From positions 372,001 to 436,000 of the forward strand of contig NZ_JARXVG010000002.1 in NCBI RefSeq assembly GCF_029892485.1: a DNA stretch of 64,000 bases, written 5' to 3'. Origin of the DNA: Variovorax boronicumulans. Lineage in GTDB: Bacteria; Pseudomonadota; Gammaproteobacteria; Burkholderiales; Burkholderiaceae_C. The translations under genes and the position numbers were made by a program. The notes beneath the pieces are model-generated. The model had not been told where the DNA came from. It saw only the letters and a program-made list of their open reading frames with translations, and searched no databases. Below are positions 19,506 to 28,061 of this stretch, piece by piece (position 1 is the first letter of the stretch; the number at the start of each line of letters is the position of its first letter).

Positions 19506-19837
19506 GCTTCTTCAAGGTCCTGAACGCGTGGGGGATACGTGGCGAAACCGGAACACGTTCCGCATGAGGCACGGAGAACAAAATCTTGACGACCTTCAGC
19601 CTCGAGGAACCGCTCGGAACGAGCGGGTGCAAAAGCGGATGCAGAAGCAACCTCTACCAACGCCGGAAGACCGTCAAGATTCAGTATCGTTCTCCAACCT
19701 TAAGCAGGACTGAAAACCGGTTGCCCGTCCCTTGCAATCGATGCACGAGGTTATGGGGAGGCGCGCCGGCTCGCCAGTGCCGAAAGTCATCCGCCTTCGA
19801 CTTCGACCGGCCGACTCGCATGGCCGCTTCGTCGCAC
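19506..19837. other. Gene-poor stretch with no supported feature
   Basis: Three overlapping frames are open here, but none has a Shine-Dalgarno, family resemblance or neighbour-like codon use. Base composition is more mixed than in surrounding genes. Nothing is called. Confidence 0.5.
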
Positions 19838-19915
19838 TCAGAAGTGCTGGGCGACGATCACCGCCATACCGGCCAGCGAAACGGCCCCGCCTATGACTTT
19901 TCTCAACGTCTTCAT
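19838..19915 (-). CDS. Very small hydrophobic peptide (25 aa), possible membrane miniprotein
   Basis: A 25-codon frame starts at the ATG at 19915, with GGAG positioned about 6 bases upstream (TTGGAGAGTCGC). The peptide has a basic start (MKTLRKV) followed by a hydrophobic, small-residue-rich helix (IGGAVSLAGMAVIVAQ) and ends HF. That is the layout of a single-span membrane miniprotein. It is isolated, with its own leader. Length makes chance possible; a good ribosome site and coherent amphipathy argue for it. Confidence 0.45.
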   Translation of the reverse strand: MKTLRKVIGGAVSLAGMAVIVAQHF

Positions 19916-20019
19916 GCGACTCTCCAACAGTGAGTCACGATGATGCCGCGCCTGCATACGCCGCGGGTTTGGCAATACTCATGTCCCGGATAGCGACGAC
20001 CGATGTACCAGCCCCGGTT

Positions 20020-20304
20020 TCAGGTCGCGGAGGTCAGACCCGGCTTGCGGCTGCCATCGAGCGAATACAACTGCGGCCTATCGTCTGCAAGGACATCGGC
20101 AGGCCCGCGCGTCGTGTCCCGCGGTTGCCGGTAGAGCTCGCTCTCGAGCCGCCGGACGCGCTCCGCGTACATCCGCGCCAGTGCGCTGTGGTGCTCCGCG
20201 GCCGCCTGGTGTTCGATGCGCGCCATCTGCGCTTCCTCGAGCAATGCCGAAGCCCTTTTGAGGTATGCGGTATGGCTCGGACGAAACAAGAAGTCGAAGG
20301 TCAT
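20020..20304 (-). CDS. Small helical/coiled-coil hypothetical protein
   Basis: A 94-aa protein from the ATG at 20304, which has AAGGAG seven bases upstream; an earlier in-frame ATG lacks a site. The N-terminus MTFDFLFRPSHTAYLKRASA leads into a long Ala/Glu/Arg-rich helix (about 20-65) suited to a coiled coil, then a polar tail. No family recognised. It is alone on its strand between two gene-poor stretches. Confidence 0.6.
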   Translation of the reverse strand: MTFDFLFRPSHTAYLKRASALLEEAQMARIEHQAAAEHHSALARMYAERVRRLESELYRQPRDTTRGPADVLADDRPQLYSLDGSRKPGLTSAT

Positions 20305-20611
20305 TTCATGCTCCTTGCCGCAAGAGTGCGGTCGAGACATGTTCCTCCCCGGGACCCTCGGAAGTCTGTCAGCGCGCGCCTACCCCGGCGATGGCGGGGA
20401 CTACCCTTTGCCTAGCACATGCCCATGTCAGGTTTTCCATTTTCAATGGGGACAATGTTGTGGAAAACCATGTGCGAAGCGCTCGAAATCGTTGCCTGGC
20501 GTGGCCTGCAACACGGTGCCTCCAAAAGCGGCAGCCGATGAAAAATATCTGGAGCTGCCCTGATTTCCGTTCCCTGGAGGGCACAAAAACGCCATCTGCT
20601 ATACTCCCGCC

Positions 20612-20790
20612 TTCGCCCGGACTTGCTCCGGGCGTTGCCTGGCCAGGCAAGCCGAATCTCACACCGGCGCGTCGAAGTCACTGCGACGAGAAAAACAACA
20701 GGGTGGCTTCCGCAATTGAACATTTGCCGTAACCGTGGACCGCGTGAGAGTTCACGACCATATTTCCAAAGCCCGCCGCGTGCGGGCTTT
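20612..20790 (+). ncRNA. Candidate small RNA transcription unit
   Basis: An extended -10 (TGCTATACT, hexamer 20600-20605) is followed by a series of hairpins: CGCCCGGA/TCCGGGCG at 20614-20634, a GCCTGGCCAGGC palindrome, CGTCG/CGACG at 20670-20688, CGTGA/TCACG near 20750, and the intrinsic terminator at 20768-20790. No convincing ORF lies within. This is the structure of a free-standing RNA of about 180 nt. No known family was matched by eye, and no good -35 is visible. Confidence 0.35.
20768..20790. terminator. Bidirectional intrinsic terminator
   Basis: AAAGCCCGC and GCGGGCTTT form a perfect 9-bp stem with loop CGCGT. On the plus strand TTTCCCTTTT follows; on the minus strand the stem itself ends in TTT. 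It lies 8 bases beyond the stop of the minus-strand gene at 20798-21178 and at the end of the candidate plus-strand RNA, so it can serve both. Confidence 0.8.
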
Positions 20791-20797
20791 CCCTTTT

Positions 20798-21178
20798 CTA
20801 CTGGGCCAGTTGAGCTTGGCCGCTCTCGAATTCCTGCTCGGTTCCACGCGGAAGTTCGGCCAGGAACGTCGCCACGACGATGGCGGCGGCCCGGGCTACG
20901 TCGAGCACGTCCGCAATCTCGAACCGGAGCGACGCCGTCTTGCCCGTGGAGCCAAGCGGCCGGCGCAGTTCGACGAGAACCTCGGCTGCCAGTTCACGGT
21001 CGCTGCGCGCGCGGCCGTCCGGCCGCATGACCCACCGATCGACCTGGTCGAACGGAATGCTGCGAAAGACCCCGACGACGGGGAAATACTGAAACCGCTC
21101 TTCGTCGAGCCGGATCGGAATGCTGAAGCGGCACAGGAAAGTGCCCGCCACAGGTGACAGTTCGTTCATCGCTCCCAT
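20798..21178 (-). CDS. Hypothetical protein (126 aa)
   Basis: A 126-aa protein from the ATG at 21178 (MGAMNELSPVAGTF), with AAGG eight bases upstream; MNEL at 21169 is the alternative start. It contains alternating beta-like and charged segments (RFQYFPVVGVFRSIPFDQVD, then a helix ending LAELPRG). No family was recognised. It is followed directly by a good terminator. Upstream is a long non-coding leader stretch. Confidence 0.55.
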   Translation of the reverse strand: MGAMNELSPVAGTFLCRFSIPIRLDEERFQYFPVVGVFRSIPFDQVDRWVMRPDGRARSDRELAAEVLVELRRPLGSTGKTASLRFEIADVLDVARAAAIVVATFLAELPRGTEQEFESGQAQLAQ

Positions 21179-21328
21179 CGGATACACCTTTTTCGTTATG
21201 GGAGGAGTGTGCTGCAGCGATCCGCGCATCGGGAATGGTCGACCTTCAATATCCGGCACAACCAGACACGATTCCACAAACTTGATGGCTCAAGGTGACT
21301 TAATCCCGCATTCGAGAACGTCTGCCCC

Positions 21329-21353
21329 AAAAAAAACCCAGCGCGAGGCTGGG
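21329..21353 (-). terminator. Strong intrinsic terminator on the minus strand, no gene directly upstream
   Basis: CCCAGC and GCTGGG form a 6-bp stem with a 5-base loop, and on the minus strand eight consecutive T follow. The nearest minus-strand gene feeding into it is the tRNA-Gly gene more than 500 bases away, so it either ends a long tRNA precursor or an unrecognised RNA. Confidence 0.75.
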
Positions 21354-21664
21354 CTGAATCTCTTCAGGTGCTGTCACACACAGAGAACTCGCACTTCGAA
21401 GCGAGTCCGCAAAATCTAGGGCCTCGAACCAGCCCTCCCTGTAAGACGAGACCGACACTTCAGGTTTGAGCGGCATGAGACAGCCATTGCAGCATGCCAA
21501 TTACTTCACGTTTTTATGTGTGTCCTACGCCGAAAGCCTATTTTTGGCTTACAGCCGATCACAACCACCCCAACGACGATCGATGGGCTGTCACGCAACA
21601 GGGCCGCATACAAAGAAGAGCTCTCTGTTTCGTCCTTAGAGCGCCCCTTCAGGGGGCTCCTCGA

Positions 21665-21688
21665 ACCCGCTCCGGCGGGTATTTTTTT
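21665..21688 (+). terminator. Strong intrinsic terminator on the plus strand, no gene upstream
   Basis: ACCCGC and GCGGGT around TCCG, followed by ATTTTTTT. A second GC-rich hairpin (GAGCGCCCC-TTCA-GGGGGCTC) lies just upstream. No plus-strand ORF precedes it, which points to an untranslated transcript in 21400-21690. Confidence 0.75.
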
Positions 21689-21800
21689 GCTTGGTCGATT
21701 CCTCCCAGAAATCTCCCATTTCGGGGTTCATCATCGCCGTGCCCGCCACAGCCCCGCGGCGGGTTCCTCCCTCCGGCCCTCACGCAAGTACAGGCCATTC

Positions 21801-21827
21801 AGCCTGCCGCGTGCGGGCTTCTTTTTT
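21801..21827 (+). terminator. Second plus-strand intrinsic terminator 120 bases further on
   Basis: AGCCTGC and GCGGGCT pair across loop CGCGT with one G-U, followed by TCTTTTTT. The 15-base run GCCGCGTGCGGGCTT is shared with the terminator at 20768-20790, so the two are related copies or a preferred terminator form. Confidence 0.7.
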
Positions 21828-21877
21828 GCACGCTGCCGTGCCGCGCTTTAAGGGGGTTGTTTCCGGGATCGAAGAGA

Positions 21878-21951
21878 TGGAGCGGGTGAAGGGAATCGAA
21901 CCCTCGTATGAAGCTTGGGAAGCTGCCGTTCTGCCATTGAACTACACCCGC
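21878..21951 (-). tRNA. tRNA-Gly(CCC), CCA encoded
   Basis: A complete 74-nt cloverleaf on the minus strand. The acceptor stem GCGGGTG/CACCCGC is perfect, T73 is followed by encoded CCA, the D-arm is GTTC-AATGGCA-GAAC, and the T-arm is GAGGG-TTCGATT-CCCTT. The anticodon loop is TTCCCAA, giving anticodon CCC, for GGG codons. In the anticodon stem GCAGC/GCTTC the second pair is C28 opposite U42, a mismatch. Everything else is canonical, so the gene is probably functional. Confidence 0.95.
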
Positions 21952-22157
21952 ATTTGCAACCCGTTGATTTCAAACGAGTTGTCGACCCAAGCGCGATTCT
22001 ACAGAGTAACGAAGCGCACTCGACATCGAGCCTCTTTGTCGCGCGAGGCGATCAGGCGCCAATTTCCGCATATCGAAGCACGTTTTCGTTCTTTAGCGAA
22101 AGAAGCCTCGCTGACTAGCATCCGACCTGTTTCAACTGGTCATAACAAGTCAGCCGC

Positions 22158-22928
22158 ATGTCTACCGCCAAGGCGCTCGAGCCGATTGCCTTTTCCCCCG
22201 TCCCGCTCTACACGCAGGTGCGCGAAACGCTGCGCGAGCGCATCCTCGACGGCAGCTACGCGCCGCACACGCAACTTCCTTCGGAGAGCGAGATGGTCGC
22301 GCTCTTCAAGGTCAGCCGCATCACGGTGCGGCAGGCGCTGAGCGACCTGCAGCGCGAGAACCTGATCTTCAAGATTCCCGGCAAGGGCACCTTCGTCGCC
22401 AAGCCCAAGGCGTTCCAGCAGCTCGGCCAGCTCGAAGGCTTTGCCGAGTCGATGGGCCGCATGGGCTACGAGATCCGCAACCAGGTCACGAGCCACAAGA
22501 CCGTGCCGGCCTCGCCACGCGTGGCGCAGCGCCTGGGCCTCGCCGAGGGCACGGCGGTCGCGCAGATCAAGCGCGTGCGGCATCTCAATCGCGCCCCCGT
22601 GTCCTACGAGGTGACCTACCTGCCCCACGCCATCGGCGAGCGGCTGCGGCAGGCGGACCTCGCGGGGCGCGACATCTTCCTGATCCTGGAGAACGACTAC
22701 GGCATCGCGCTCGGCCACGCCGACCTGCAGATCGACGCGATGCTCGCCGACGAATTGCTCGCACGTTCGCTTGACGTTCCCGAAGGCACCGCGGTGCTGC
22801 GCGTGGAGCGCCTCACCCACACCGCCGATGGCGCGCCGCTCGATTTCGAAGACCTCTATTTCCGCGGCGATGCATTCCAGCACCGGCTTCGCATCGCCCG
22901 CAGCCACCCGACCAAGGACATCCTATGA
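22158..22928 (+). CDS. GntR/HutC-family transcriptional regulator with UTRA domain
   Basis: A 256-aa protein: winged helix at about 14-82 (PLYTQVRETLRERILDGSY, LPSESEMVALFKVSRITVRQ) followed by a UTRA ligand-binding domain (PVSYEVTYLPHAIGERL, LRVERLTHTADGAPLDFED). HutC-type regulators sense small metabolites and usually repress the adjacent operon. Its stop overlaps the ATG of the flavoprotein gene (ATGA), so it is the first gene of the operon and probably autoregulated. A short GACC...GGTC palindrome lies within 45 bases upstream of the start and is a possible operator. Confidence 0.93.
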   Translation: MSTAKALEPIAFSPVPLYTQVRETLRERILDGSYAPHTQLPSESEMVALFKVSRITVRQALSDLQRENLIFKIPGKGTFVAKPKAFQQLGQLEGFAESMGRMGYEIRNQVTSHKTVPASPRVAQRLGLAEGTAVAQIKRVRHLNRAPVSYEVTYLPHAIGERLRQADLAGRDIFLILENDYGIALGHADLQIDAMLADELLARSLDVPEGTAVLRVERLTHTADGAPLDFEDLYFRGDAFQHRLRIARSHPTKDIL

Positions 22929-24661
22929 ACATCATCACCCGCACGGTCGACGTGCTGGTCATCGGCGGCGGCACAGCCGGCCCGATGGCGGCCGTCAAGG
23001 CCAAGGAAGCCAACCCCAAGCTCGAAGTGCTGCTGCTGGAGAAAGCCAACGTCAAGCGCAGCGGCGCCATCTCGATGGGGATGGACGGCCTGAACAACGC
23101 GGTCGTACCCGGCTTCGCCACGCCCGAGCAGTACGTCAAAGAGATCACCACCGCCAACGACGGCATCGTCAACCAGAAGACGGTGATGGCCTATGCGCGC
23201 AACAGCTATTCGATGATCGAGGAGCTCGACCGCTGGGGCGTGAAGTTCGAGAAGGACGAGACCGGCGACTACGCGATGCGCAAGGTGCACCACATGGGCA
23301 CCTACGTGCTGCCCATGCCCGAGGGCCACAACATCAAGAACGTGCTGTACCGGCGCCTGAAGCGCACGCGTGTGGAGATGTCGCAGCGCCTCGTGGTCAC
23401 GCGCCTGCTGACGGCCTCCGATGGAAGCATCGCCGGCGCGATGGCCTTCGACTGCCGCACGGCCGAGTTCCACGTGATCCGCGCGAAGTCCGTGGTGCTG
23501 GCCACAGGCGCGGCCGGCCGGCTGGGCCTGCCCGCCTCCGGCTACCTCTTCGGCACCTACGAGAACCCGACCAACGCGGGCGACGGCTACAGCATGGCCT
23601 ACCACGCCGGCGCCGAGCTCTCGGGCATCGAGTGCTTCCAGATCAACCCGCTCATCAAGGACTACAACGGCCCCGCCTGCGCCTACGTGACCGGCCCCTT
23701 CGGCGGCCACACCACCAACAACAAGGGCGAGCGCTTCATCGAGTGCGACTACTGGAGCGGCCAGATGATGATGGAGTTCTACAACGAGCTCCAGGGCGGC
23801 AACGGCCCGGTCTTCCTCAAGCTGAGCCACCTGGCCGAGGAGACCATCGCCACCATCGAGCAGATCCTGCACACCAACGAGCGCCCGAGCCGCGGCCGCT
23901 TTCATGCCGGTCGCGGCACCGACTACCGCGAACAGATGGTGGAGATGCACATCTCCGAGATCGGCCTGTGCAGCGGCCACTCGGCCTCGGGCGTGTGGGT
24001 GGACGAGCATGCGCGCACGACGGTGCGGGGCCTACACGCCGCGGGCGACCTGGCCTGCGTGCCGCACAACTACATGCTCGGCGCCTTCGTCTACGGTCGC
24101 CTTGCGGGCGAAAGCGCCGCGCGGCATTGCGCCGAAACTGAACTGCCCGCGCTCGATGAAGAGCAGGTCGCACGCGAGCACGCCCGCGTCAGCGCCCCGC
24201 TCCTGCGCGAGGGTGGCCTGCCGCCCGCGCAGGTCGAATACAAGCTGCGCCGCATGGTCAACGACTACCTGCAGCCGCCCAAGGTGACGCGCAAGATGGA
24301 AATCGGCCTCTCGCGCTTCGAGCAGATCCACGAAGACCTCGAACAGCTCGCCGCCCCCGGCCCCCACGAACTGATGCGCGCGATGGAAGTGCACGCCATC
24401 CGCGACTGCGCCGAGATGGCCGCGCGCGCCTCGCTCTACCGCACCGAGAGTCGCTGGGGCCTGTACCACCACCGCGTGGACTTTCCCGAGCGCAACGACC
24501 GCGACTGGTTCTGCCACACGCAGCTGCAAAAGCAAGGCGACGCCATGGTGAGCTTCAAGCGCCCGGTCGACCCCTACATCGTGCCGCTGGATGCGCACGA
24601 GATGTCGGCCTACCAGCACCTGCGCGTGCCCGCCACGGTGCGCGAGCCGGTCGCGGCCTGA
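22925..24661 (+). CDS. AprA-like / fumarate-reductase-type FAD flavoprotein
   Basis: A 578-aa flavoprotein. The N-terminal FAD motif is DVLVIGGGTAGPMAAVKAKE (9-28); the capping region contains NAGDGYSMAYHAGAELSG and the C-terminal FAD strand is GLHAAGDLACVPHNYMLGAF. The layout and the partner ferredoxin match the alpha subunit of adenylylsulfate reductase more than succinate dehydrogenase. However, no sat, dsr or qmo genes are in the window, so true APS reduction is not supported. It probably oxidises or reduces a small, possibly sulfur-containing, compound brought in by the ABC transporter encoded downstream. Cytoplasmic; no signal peptide. Confidence 0.85.
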   Translation: MNIITRTVDVLVIGGGTAGPMAAVKAKEANPKLEVLLLEKANVKRSGAISMGMDGLNNAVVPGFATPEQYVKEITTANDGIVNQKTVMAYARNSYSMIEELDRWGVKFEKDETGDYAMRKVHHMGTYVLPMPEGHNIKNVLYRRLKRTRVEMSQRLVVTRLLTASDGSIAGAMAFDCRTAEFHVIRAKSVVLATGAAGRLGLPASGYLFGTYENPTNAGDGYSMAYHAGAELSGIECFQINPLIKDYNGPACAYVTGPFGGHTTNNKGERFIECDYWSGQMMMEFYNELQGGNGPVFLKLSHLAEETIATIEQILHTNERPSRGRFHAGRGTDYREQMVEMHISEIGLCSGHSASGVWVDEHARTTVRGLHAAGDLACVPHNYMLGAFVYGRLAGESAARHCAETELPALDEEQVAREHARVSAPLLREGGLPPAQVEYKLRRMVNDYLQPPKVTRKMEIGLSRFEQIHEDLEQLAAPGPHELMRAMEVHAIRDCAEMAARASLYRTESRWGLYHHRVDFPERNDRDWFCHTQLQKQGDAMVSFKRPVDPYIVPLDAHEMSAYQHLRVPATVREPVAA

Positions 24662-24691
24662 CACCGCCTCCGTAAGAAAAGAGAACCCCAC

Positions 24692-24925
24692 ATGCCCCTC
24701 GCCTTTAACCCCACCAGCGTGCCCGTGCGCATCGACGACGACAAGTGCATCGCCCACAAGGGCTGCACCGTCTGCGTGGACGTCTGCCCGCTCGACGTGC
24801 TCGCCATCGACCTCAGCAAAGGCAAGGCCTACATGAAGTTCGACGAGTGCTGGTACTGCATGCCTTGCGAAAAAGACTGCCCCACCGGCGCGGTCACCGT
24901 CGACATCCCCTACCTGCTGCGCTGA
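24692..24925 (+). CDS. Two-cluster 4Fe-4S ferredoxin, AprB-like but short
   Basis: A 77-aa ferredoxin with two cluster motifs: Cys19-x5-Cys25-x2-Cys28-x3-Cys32-Pro and, later, CWYCMPCEKDCP. The extra spacing in the first motif and the FDECWYCMPC segment are the AprB pattern (beta subunit of adenylylsulfate reductase). Genuine AprB has a long C-terminal tail that wraps the alpha subunit; here the protein ends right after the second cluster (IPYLLR). It lies 30 bases after the flavoprotein gene and surely shuttles its electrons. Confidence 0.9.
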   Translation: MPLAFNPTSVPVRIDDDKCIAHKGCTVCVDVCPLDVLAIDLSKGKAYMKFDECWYCMPCEKDCPTGAVTVDIPYLLR

Positions 24926-24960
24926 GCCGTAGTCGTCGAATTCAACCCGGAGCAACCACG

Positions 24961-26373
24961 ATGAAGACCCACAAAACCCTGGCCCTGTGGGGCGCAAGCC
25001 TGGCCCTGATGCTGGCCTTCCCGGCCGCGCAGGCCGAGGCCATCCGCATCGCCATCGGCACGCAGGACACCACCATCAACTGCGCCACCGGCGGCCTGCT
25101 GATCCGCGAGCTGAAGCTGCTCGACAAGTACCTCCCGCGCACCGGCAAGTACAAGGACGCGCAATACCAGATCGAGTGGAAGAACTTCACCTCCGGCGCG
25201 CCGCTCACCAACGAGATGGTCGCGGGCAAGCTGGACCTCGGCTCGATGGCCGACTTTCCGGGCAGCTTCAACGGCGCGGCCTTCCAGAAGGCGGGGCGCA
25301 AGAGCCTCTTCATCACCGTGCTTTCGGGCAGCACCACGGGCAGCGGCAACGGCATCGTCGTGCCGAAGGATTCGAAGGTGCAGTCGCTCGCCGAGCTCAA
25401 GGGCAAGACCATCTCCGTGCCCTTTGCCTCGACCTCGCACGGCATGCTGCTGCGCGCCATCCAGGCGCAGGGCTGGGACCCGCTGAAGGACGTGAACATC
25501 ACCACCCAGGCGCCAGAGGTGGCCGGCCCCGCGCTGCAGGCCGGCAAGGTCGAGGCGCATGCGGACTTCGTGCCCTTTGCCGAACTCTTTCCGTACCGCG
25601 GCTTCGCCCGCAAGATCTACGACGGCTCGCAAGCCAACGCCCCCACCTTCCACGGCAGCCTGGTCGACGAGGAGTATGCGAAGAAGTACCCCGAGGTCGT
25701 CACCGCCTACCTGCGCGCCGCGCTGGAGGCCGACCGCCTCGTGGCTGCCGAGCCCGAGAAGTACAGCGAGCTGATCGCCAAGGTCACGGGCATCGAAGCG
25801 GAGGTCAACTACCTCTTTCACGGCCCGCTCGGCCTTCAGACGCGCGACCTGAGCTGGAAGCCCGAATACCGCCAGGCGGTGAAGACATCGCTCGACACGC
25901 TGCGCCTCCTGAAGCGCACCGACAACGACATCGACGCCAACGCCTTCGTGCAGGACGGCTACGTCCGCACCGCCTTCAAGGAGGCGGGCCTGGACTACGA
26001 CAAGCAGCTCAAGAACTACGCCCGCGCCCCGCTCGTGGCGAAAGACGCATCGACCGGCAAGCTGATCGCCGACGTGAGCCGCGTGGCGCAGATCTGGGTG
26101 GCCGGCGAACCGCTGGTGCGCCACTACGCCTCGCCCGAGAACGCCTTCGCCGACCTGCAGAAGCTGGAGAAGGCCGGCAAGAAGGCGCGCGTGGTCTATG
26201 CGCAGGACCGCAACAGCGGCAACAAGCTGCTGGCGGCCGATGCGTGGTTCGTGCTCGGCGCCAAGGGCGAGATCGATGCCTTCCTGCTCAAGGACCAGGC
26301 AGAGGGCTGGGCCGCGAAAAACGGCGGCAAGGTGGCGGACTTCGCGGCCGTGCGCGCCGCGCTGGCCGGCTGA
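24961..26373 (+). CDS. ABC transporter periplasmic substrate-binding protein (SsuA/TauA/NrtA type)
   Basis: A 470-aa exported protein: signal peptide MKTHKTLALWGASLALMLAF with cleavage near AQAEA, then a two-lobed binding fold with the family features GKLDLGSMADFPG and SVPFASTSHGMLLRAI. Relatives bind sulfonates, taurine, nitrate or related anions. It is longer than typical SsuA because of a C-terminal extension. GGAG nine bases before the ATG sets the start. Its neighbours suggest that the ligand is the substrate or precursor handled by the AprA/AprB-like pair. Confidence 0.9.
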   Translation: MKTHKTLALWGASLALMLAFPAAQAEAIRIAIGTQDTTINCATGGLLIRELKLLDKYLPRTGKYKDAQYQIEWKNFTSGAPLTNEMVAGKLDLGSMADFPGSFNGAAFQKAGRKSLFITVLSGSTTGSGNGIVVPKDSKVQSLAELKGKTISVPFASTSHGMLLRAIQAQGWDPLKDVNITTQAPEVAGPALQAGKVEAHADFVPFAELFPYRGFARKIYDGSQANAPTFHGSLVDEEYAKKYPEVVTAYLRAALEADRLVAAEPEKYSELIAKVTGIEAEVNYLFHGPLGLQTRDLSWKPEYRQAVKTSLDTLRLLKRTDNDIDANAFVQDGYVRTAFKEAGLDYDKQLKNYARAPLVAKDASTGKLIADVSRVAQIWVAGEPLVRHYASPENAFADLQKLEKAGKKARVVYAQDRNSGNKLLAADAWFVLGAKGEIDAFLLKDQAEGWAAKNGGKVADFAAVRAALAG

Positions 26374-26400
26374 CGCCTTCTTCATCACGCGAACTTCACC

Positions 26401-27198
26401 ATGGCCAGCTTCTTCAACAGCAACCTGCCGCGCTCGACCTGGCGCATTGCTGCGCTGCTCCTGTGCGTGCTTGCATGGCACCTCGCCACGCAGCAACGCA
26501 TGAACCTGGGCTTCATCACCTTCCAGAACGTGCCGCCGCCGCGCGAGGTGCTGGAGTCCGCCTGGGCGCTGGTGCAGTCGCCGCTGGTGCTGCAGCATCT
26601 GTCGGCGAGCCTGCGCCGGGTGTTCATCGGCTTTGGCCTCGCCGCCATCGCGGGCGTGGCACTGGGCCTCGCAATCGGCCGCGCCCGCTGGGCCGAAGAC
26701 ACGCTGCTGCCGCCGCTCGAAGTGCTGCGGCCCATTCCCGCGGTCGCGTGGATTCCGCTGGCCATCCTGATGTTTCCGTCGTCCGAAGCTTCGATGGTGT
26801 TCATCACCTTCATCGGCGCACTGTTCCCCGTGCTGCTCAACACCGTGCACGGCGTCGAGGCTGTGGATGCGCGCCTCGTCGCCTCGGCGCGCAGCCTGGG
26901 CGCGGGCCGTCTCGCGGTGTTCCGCGAAGTGATCCTGCCGGGTGCGCTGCCGAGCGTCGTCACCGGTCTCGCCATCGGCATGGGCACCGCATGGTTCTGC
27001 CTCGTCACGGCCGAGATGATCTCGGGCCAGTTCGGCATCGGCTACTACACGTGGATGTCGTACACGATCCAGAACTACGCCGACATCGTGGTGGGCATGC
27101 TCTTCATCGGCGTGCTCGGCATGGGCAGCAGCGCGCTGATCCGGTGGATCGGCCAGGCGCTCATGCCCTGGCGCGCGGTGCAGGAGAAACGCGCATGA
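26401..27198 (+). CDS. ABC transporter permease (SsuC/TauC family)
   Basis: A 265-aa inner-membrane protein with about six hydrophobic spans (for example IAALLLCVLAWHLA and FIGFGLAAIAGVALGLAIG). The cytoplasmic EAA loop that docks the ATPase reads DARLVASARSLGAGRLAVFR followed by EVILPGALP. It pairs with the binding protein 27 bases upstream and the ATPase whose ATG overlaps its stop. Importer permease for an anion of the sulfonate/nitrate class. Confidence 0.93.
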   Translation: MASFFNSNLPRSTWRIAALLLCVLAWHLATQQRMNLGFITFQNVPPPREVLESAWALVQSPLVLQHLSASLRRVFIGFGLAAIAGVALGLAIGRARWAEDTLLPPLEVLRPIPAVAWIPLAILMFPSSEASMVFITFIGALFPVLLNTVHGVEAVDARLVASARSLGAGRLAVFREVILPGALPSVVTGLAIGMGTAWFCLVTAEMISGQFGIGYYTWMSYTIQNYADIVVGMLFIGVLGMGSSALIRWIGQALMPWRAVQEKRA

Positions 27199-28046
27199 AG
27201 GCCGATGTGCAAACCGGCCGCATCGCCATCGACAACCTGCGCGTGCGCCTCGGCCAGGGCGAGCAGGCCTTCGATGCGGTGCAGGACATCACGCTCCACG
27301 TCGAGCCCGGCGAGTTCGTCTGCCTGCTCGGCCCCTCAGGCTGCGGCAAGTCGACGCTGCTCGGCGCGCTCGCCGGCCACCTGACGCCCGCGGGCGGCGC
27401 GATCCACGTAGACGGCGAGCCCGTGCGCGGACCGCACCCGGACCGCGGCCTCGTCTTCCAGCACCACACGCTCTTCCCCTGGAAGAAGGTGCTCGACAAC
27501 GTCGCCTTCGGCCTGAAGATGCAGGGCGTCGGCCGCCGCGAGCGTCATGCGCGGGCGCACGAGATGCTGCGGCTCGTGGGCCTGGACGACTTCGCGGGCT
27601 TCTATCCCTTGCAGCTCTCGGGCGGCATGCAGCAGCGCGCGGAAATCGCGCGGGTGCTCATCAACCATCCGCGCGTGATGCTGATGGACGAGCCCTTCGG
27701 CGCGCTCGATGCGCAGACGCGGCTGATGATGCAGCGCCAGTTGCTCGACGCCTGGGCGCGCGTGCGCACCACCATCGTCTTCATCACGCACGACATCGAC
27801 GAGGCGCTGTTCCTCGGCGACCGCGTGCTCGTGATGGGGCCGCGGCCGGGGCGCATCGTCGCCGAGTTCGCACTCGACTTTCCCCGGCCGCGCGATCCGT
27901 CGCTGGTCACCTCGCCTGAATTCACCGCGCTCAAGCGGCGCTGCCTGCAGTTGCTGCATCCGCATGCAGGCGCCAGCGAACCGCTGGAACGCCTCACGCC
28001 GCTCGGCGCCGCCCCCACCGCTGCGCAACTGCGCTTTGCCATCTAG
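27195..28046 (+). CDS. ABC transporter ATPase (SsuB/TauB family)
   Basis: A 283-aa nucleotide-binding subunit: Walker A GPSGCGKST, Q-loop VFQHHTLFPWKK, signature LSGGMQQRAEIAR, Walker B VMLMDEPFGALD, H-loop FITHDIDEALF. The ATG overlaps the permease stop (ATGA). It energises import with the two preceding genes. A somewhat long Pro/Leu-rich tail follows the NBD. The frame is open far upstream inside other genes, but that part is shadow. Confidence 0.95.
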   Translation: MKADVQTGRIAIDNLRVRLGQGEQAFDAVQDITLHVEPGEFVCLLGPSGCGKSTLLGALAGHLTPAGGAIHVDGEPVRGPHPDRGLVFQHHTLFPWKKVLDNVAFGLKMQGVGRRERHARAHEMLRLVGLDDFAGFYPLQLSGGMQQRAEIARVLINHPRVMLMDEPFGALDAQTRLMMQRQLLDAWARVRTTIVFITHDIDEALFLGDRVLVMGPRPGRIVAEFALDFPRPRDPSLVTSPEFTALKRRCLQLLHPHAGASEPLERLTPLGAAPTAAQLRFAI

Positions 28047-28061
28047 ACAAACAAACAAAGA

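Noticed and set aside
22925..24925. True dissimilatory adenylylsulfate reductase
   Set aside because: The beta subunit lacks its long tail and no sat, dsr or qmo gene is present; only the fold similarity is kept.
24987..27194. Upstream part of a 1019-codon plus-strand frame
   Set aside because: Only the last 283 codons (from 27195) match an ABC ATPase; the rest is an alternate frame of the binding protein and permease.
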